From Dehalococcoidia bacterium (GTDB lineage Bacteria; Chloroflexota; Dehalococcoidia; GIF9; AB-539-J10), in assembly GCA_023229725.1 (NCBI GenBank), contig JALNYR010000023.1:1-22045 (forward strand): a stretch of DNA of 22,045 bases, read 5' to 3'. The translations under genes and the position numbers were made by a program. Positions 20,574 to 22,045 of the stretch are shown in pieces; within the stretch, counting starts at the first letter, position 1, and each line of letters starts with the position of its first letter. The notes below the pieces were generated by a model that saw only the letters and a program-made list of their open reading frames with translations, was not told the origin of the DNA and made no database searches.

Positions 20574-21227
20574 CTAGTCAGCCGTCTGGTCCAGCTCAAC
20601 AGTCATGCCCAGGGTGCAGCCGTCGCCCATGATGAGATTCCCGACAGAGGTCGCCACGCTCCACGTCATGCTGAGGTAGGTGGTGGCGCCGTTACTCAGC
20701 GGCAGATCCTGGTCATACGACGCTGCGATTGAGCCAAGTTTCCCGCTGTAGACGGTAGCCTCCGTTCCGTCCTGAGCGCCGTTGTTGGCCGTTCCACCGC
20801 CCGCGCCGTCATCGACGAACAGGACCACATCGAGGTTGGCCGCCAGTTCGCCAACGCCGGTCGCGTCGGAGGTATCACTATCACCTCCCGGATTCGTTGT
20901 CGCATCGTATTCCTCGGCCTCATCGGTAGCTAGATTGTAGTGCTCGGCATTCGTCACAGCGATGCTCGAGAAATCGACGTAGCCCGGCAGGTTGCCGGTG
21001 TTGACCAGCGTCCAGATGCCGAAGCTGCCCTCGCCGGGATTGGCATTGGTGACGGTGAACTTCAGCGTGTTCGAGCCGTCATTCCCGTCGACAGTCAGGT
21101 TCAGCGTTCCGGCCGTGAAGGTGTTGCCGGTGCTCGTCTCGGTATCGCTGAAGTAGGCCATGGTGCCTCCGACAACGAGACCGGTGATGAGCAGGGCTGC
21201 GATAGACAGTCCAAGTATCCTCTTCAT
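20574..21227 (-). CDS. TasA/CalY-type fibre protein (first copy)
   Basis: This is a predicted secreted fibre protein of the TasA/camelysin family, 217 residues. The signal region MKRILGLSIAALLITGLVVG is followed by GTMAYFSDTETSTGNTFTAG, the hallmark of SipW-processed proteins; cleavage after Ala24 would leave YFSDTE at the new N-terminus, as in B. subtilis TasA, whose mature form begins FFND. The mature domain starts TLNLTVDGND and is rich in Asp, Gly and Thr (NPGGDSDTSDATG; DDGAGGGTANNGAQDGTE), which may bind calcium. It ends MTVELDQTAD. GGAGAA precedes the ATG. It lies directly downstream of the SipW-type peptidase, as fibre genes often do. Confidence 0.9.
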   Translation of the reverse strand: MKRILGLSIAALLITGLVVGGTMAYFSDTETSTGNTFTAGTLNLTVDGNDGSNTLKFTVTNANPGEGSFGIWTLVNTGNLPGYVDFSSIAVTNAEHYNLATDEAEEYDATTNPGGDSDTSDATGVGELAANLDVVLFVDDGAGGGTANNGAQDGTEATVYSGKLGSIAASYDQDLPLSNGATTYLSMTWSVATSVGNLIMGDGCTLGMTVELDQTAD

Positions 21228-21276
21228 CGTTCTCCTTTTCTCCAGGTTCCCTTTGTTGCTATGCTGTTATGGTTCA

Positions 21277-21355
21277 CCGGTTGTGCGAACCGGGTTGTTG
21301 CCCTCTCTCGAATCTGCTCCAATAGCTGCAGCTCCTTGCGGCGTGACGACGCCGC
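21277..21355 (-). promoter_or_regulatory. Two hairpins between the peptidase and the first fibre gene
   Basis: GCGGCGT-GACG-ACGCCGC (21338-21355) lies just after the peptidase stop in the minus direction, and CCGGTT-GTGCG-AACCGG (21277-21293) is in the leader of the fibre gene. The first could reduce read-through from the peptidase; the second could stabilise a separate fibre mRNA. No clear promoter hexamers were identified. Confidence 0.45.
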
Positions 21356-21367
21356 CATCCACTGTGC

Positions 21368-21913
21368 TCATCCGTAGTAGCGGTGGGCTTCTCCAGAGGA
21401 TTCATCCTCCTTCAGAGCCTCGCGGACGATCTCACGCACAATCAGCAAGACGAGTATCGCCGCCGGCAGGACGATGGCCAGGAACCATCCCCGCGTCGTG
21501 GCGATGAACGCGGTCACGTAGCCGGCATAGGGGACTCTGAAAAGATAGCCTCCGGCTATGTCCGTGAAGAGCACCGGCTGCGGGTCGGCTGTCTGGTTGG
21601 CATCCCCCTTTGTGATGATGGATTCTGGGCTGATCTCCACAACGCGGTGAGTGACGATCTGCGAACCGCGGTGGAACGTGACGATATCGCCGACGCGCAC
21701 CTGGTCGACCGGCTGCGTGATGATGACGTCGTGAGATGAGAAGGTCGGAACCATGCTGTCGCTTCGGACGACGTACAGATCCCAGCCCGGCTGGAAGTAG
21801 ATAAGGGCGAGGCCGGCAACCACGGCGCCAAGCGCAACTGAGACCAGCCACGTGAGCACCCTGGTCAGTATCGAGAACGGGCCAGGGCCGGTGCCGTATG
21901 ATTCCCTGCTCAC
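21368..21913 (-). CDS. sipW: SipW-type signal peptidase I
   Basis: This is a predicted membrane signal peptidase of the ER/archaeal type, 181 residues. It has an N-terminal helix (about 16-40, LTRVLTWLVSVALGAVVAGL) and a C-terminal helix (about 137-158, FLAIVLPAAILVLLIV). The catalytic serine is Ser53 in VVRSDSMVPTF. Instead of the lysine of bacterial LepB enzymes there is His89 in QIVTHRVVEI, as in SipW and eukaryotic/archaeal peptidases. ITKGDANQTADP (Asp104, Asp110) completes the conserved boxes. It very probably processes the SDxETSxG-type precursors encoded downstream. The start is GTG and overlaps the upstream Fur-like gene by 4 bases (GTGA), so translation is likely coupled. Confidence 0.92.
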   Translation of the reverse strand: MSRESYGTGPGPFSILTRVLTWLVSVALGAVVAGLALIYFQPGWDLYVVRSDSMVPTFSSHDVIITQPVDQVRVGDIVTFHRGSQIVTHRVVEISPESIITKGDANQTADPQPVLFTDIAGGYLFRVPYAGYVTAFIATTRGWFLAIVLPAAILVLLIVREIVREALKEDESSGEAHRYYG

Positions 21914-22045
21914 AGCGCGGCCCCCGGCGGCACAACAGGCCCGTGTTCCCGGAGTTCTTCAGAGCCTGCTGCGACGTCCCTGGCATCGGCTGCCAGGCAC
22001 TCCGGGCAGACTCCGCTCACATCAAGGCTGTGCCTAGTCACCATG
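21910..22045 (-). CDS. Fur-family regulator, C-terminal fragment (cut by window edge)
   Basis: The frame that enters from the right edge reads VTRHSLDVSGVCPECLAADA and then runs 24 more residues to a TGA at 21910-21912. The pattern H-x-L-x(3)-G-x-C-x(2)-C is the characteristic C-terminal segment of Fur/PerR/Zur-type metalloregulators (compare the usual H-L-E-L-Y-G-x-C-x-x-C), where the Cys pair belongs to a structural zinc site. After CPEC there is a 28-residue tail ending VVPPGAAL. The ATG at 22042-22044 is internal in this reading and not the real start. Only 44 residues are visible, so the DNA-binding part and the exact subtype (iron, zinc or peroxide) cannot be judged. Its stop overlaps the peptidase start as GTGA. 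Confidence 0.68.
   Translation of the reverse strand, partial: MVTRHSLDVSGVCPECLAADARDVAAGSEELREHGPVVPPGAAL

Noticed and set aside
1..22045. tRNA, rRNA, transposase or integrase genes
   Set aside because: I saw no cloverleaf, rRNA-like stretch, DDE or Y1 transposase motif, or tyrosine recombinase in the visible reading frames; the repeats appear non-autonomous here.

Overview
The window is GC-rich, densely coded bacterial DNA. It combines TRAP and sodium:solute transporters, a PQQ-type propeller lipoprotein, a GerW/DUF2953 pair, a SipW/TasA-type fibre locus, several lipoprotein or anchored surface proteins and no outer-membrane genes. That mix, together with the GC-rich palindromic repeats, suggests a monoderm bacterium, most likely Chloroflexota (Dehalococcoidia-like). 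This assignment is an inference: no rRNA or universal marker gene is present.

Layout, left to right. (1) 1-531: dispersed repeats, then the leader of a TRAP operon. (2) 532-3564 (+): dctP-dctQ-dctM, a tripartite carboxylate/keto-acid-type uptake system, closed by a T-rich terminator. A strong hairpin just before dctQ encloses its only Shine-Dalgarno-like sequence. (3) 3565-5858: repeat-rich DNA around a PAS-HD-GYP gene (4201-5304); two 218-bp composite repeat units flank that gene as direct repeats. (4) 5855-7492 (-): a sodium:solute symporter. (5) 7694-10125 (+): a good promoter with an overlapping palindrome, a PQQ-propeller/DOMON lipoprotein and a 52-residue membrane peptide. (6) 10321-11696 (-): GerW/YtfJ, DUF2953 and a cysteine-rich protein in one operon, followed by a separate SDR dehydrogenase (11830-12618, -). 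(7) 12800-15736 (+): a DUF5684-like membrane protein, an exported bactofilin-like protein with membrane helices, a flavodoxin-like protein and a small four-helix membrane protein. (8) 15737-16376: a cluster of palindromic repeats. (9) 16363-22045 (-): in transcription order, the 3' end of a Fur-family regulator, a SipW-type signal peptidase, two TasA/CalY-type fibre proteins, a 12-repeat Kelch-like propeller and a TasA-like protein with a C-terminal wall/membrane anchor.

The most notable system is region 9. The Fur-like gene overlaps the peptidase start by 4 bases. Both fibre proteins and the propeller carry the SipW-type signal motif (SDxETSxG just after the hydrophobic core), so one dedicated peptidase probably matures three different exported proteins, and the last protein could anchor them. 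This looks like an extracellular fibre or matrix locus with a metal-regulator connection.

The second notable theme is the repeats. Many are GTAG plus a GC-rich hairpin, often as inverted pairs with the GTAG ends outward, which is the architecture of REP/REPIN elements. Their stems vary by compensatory changes, and in several genes the TAG stop codon lies inside a REP-like repeat. A second, unrelated 69-bp imperfect palindrome recurs four times plus one truncated copy.
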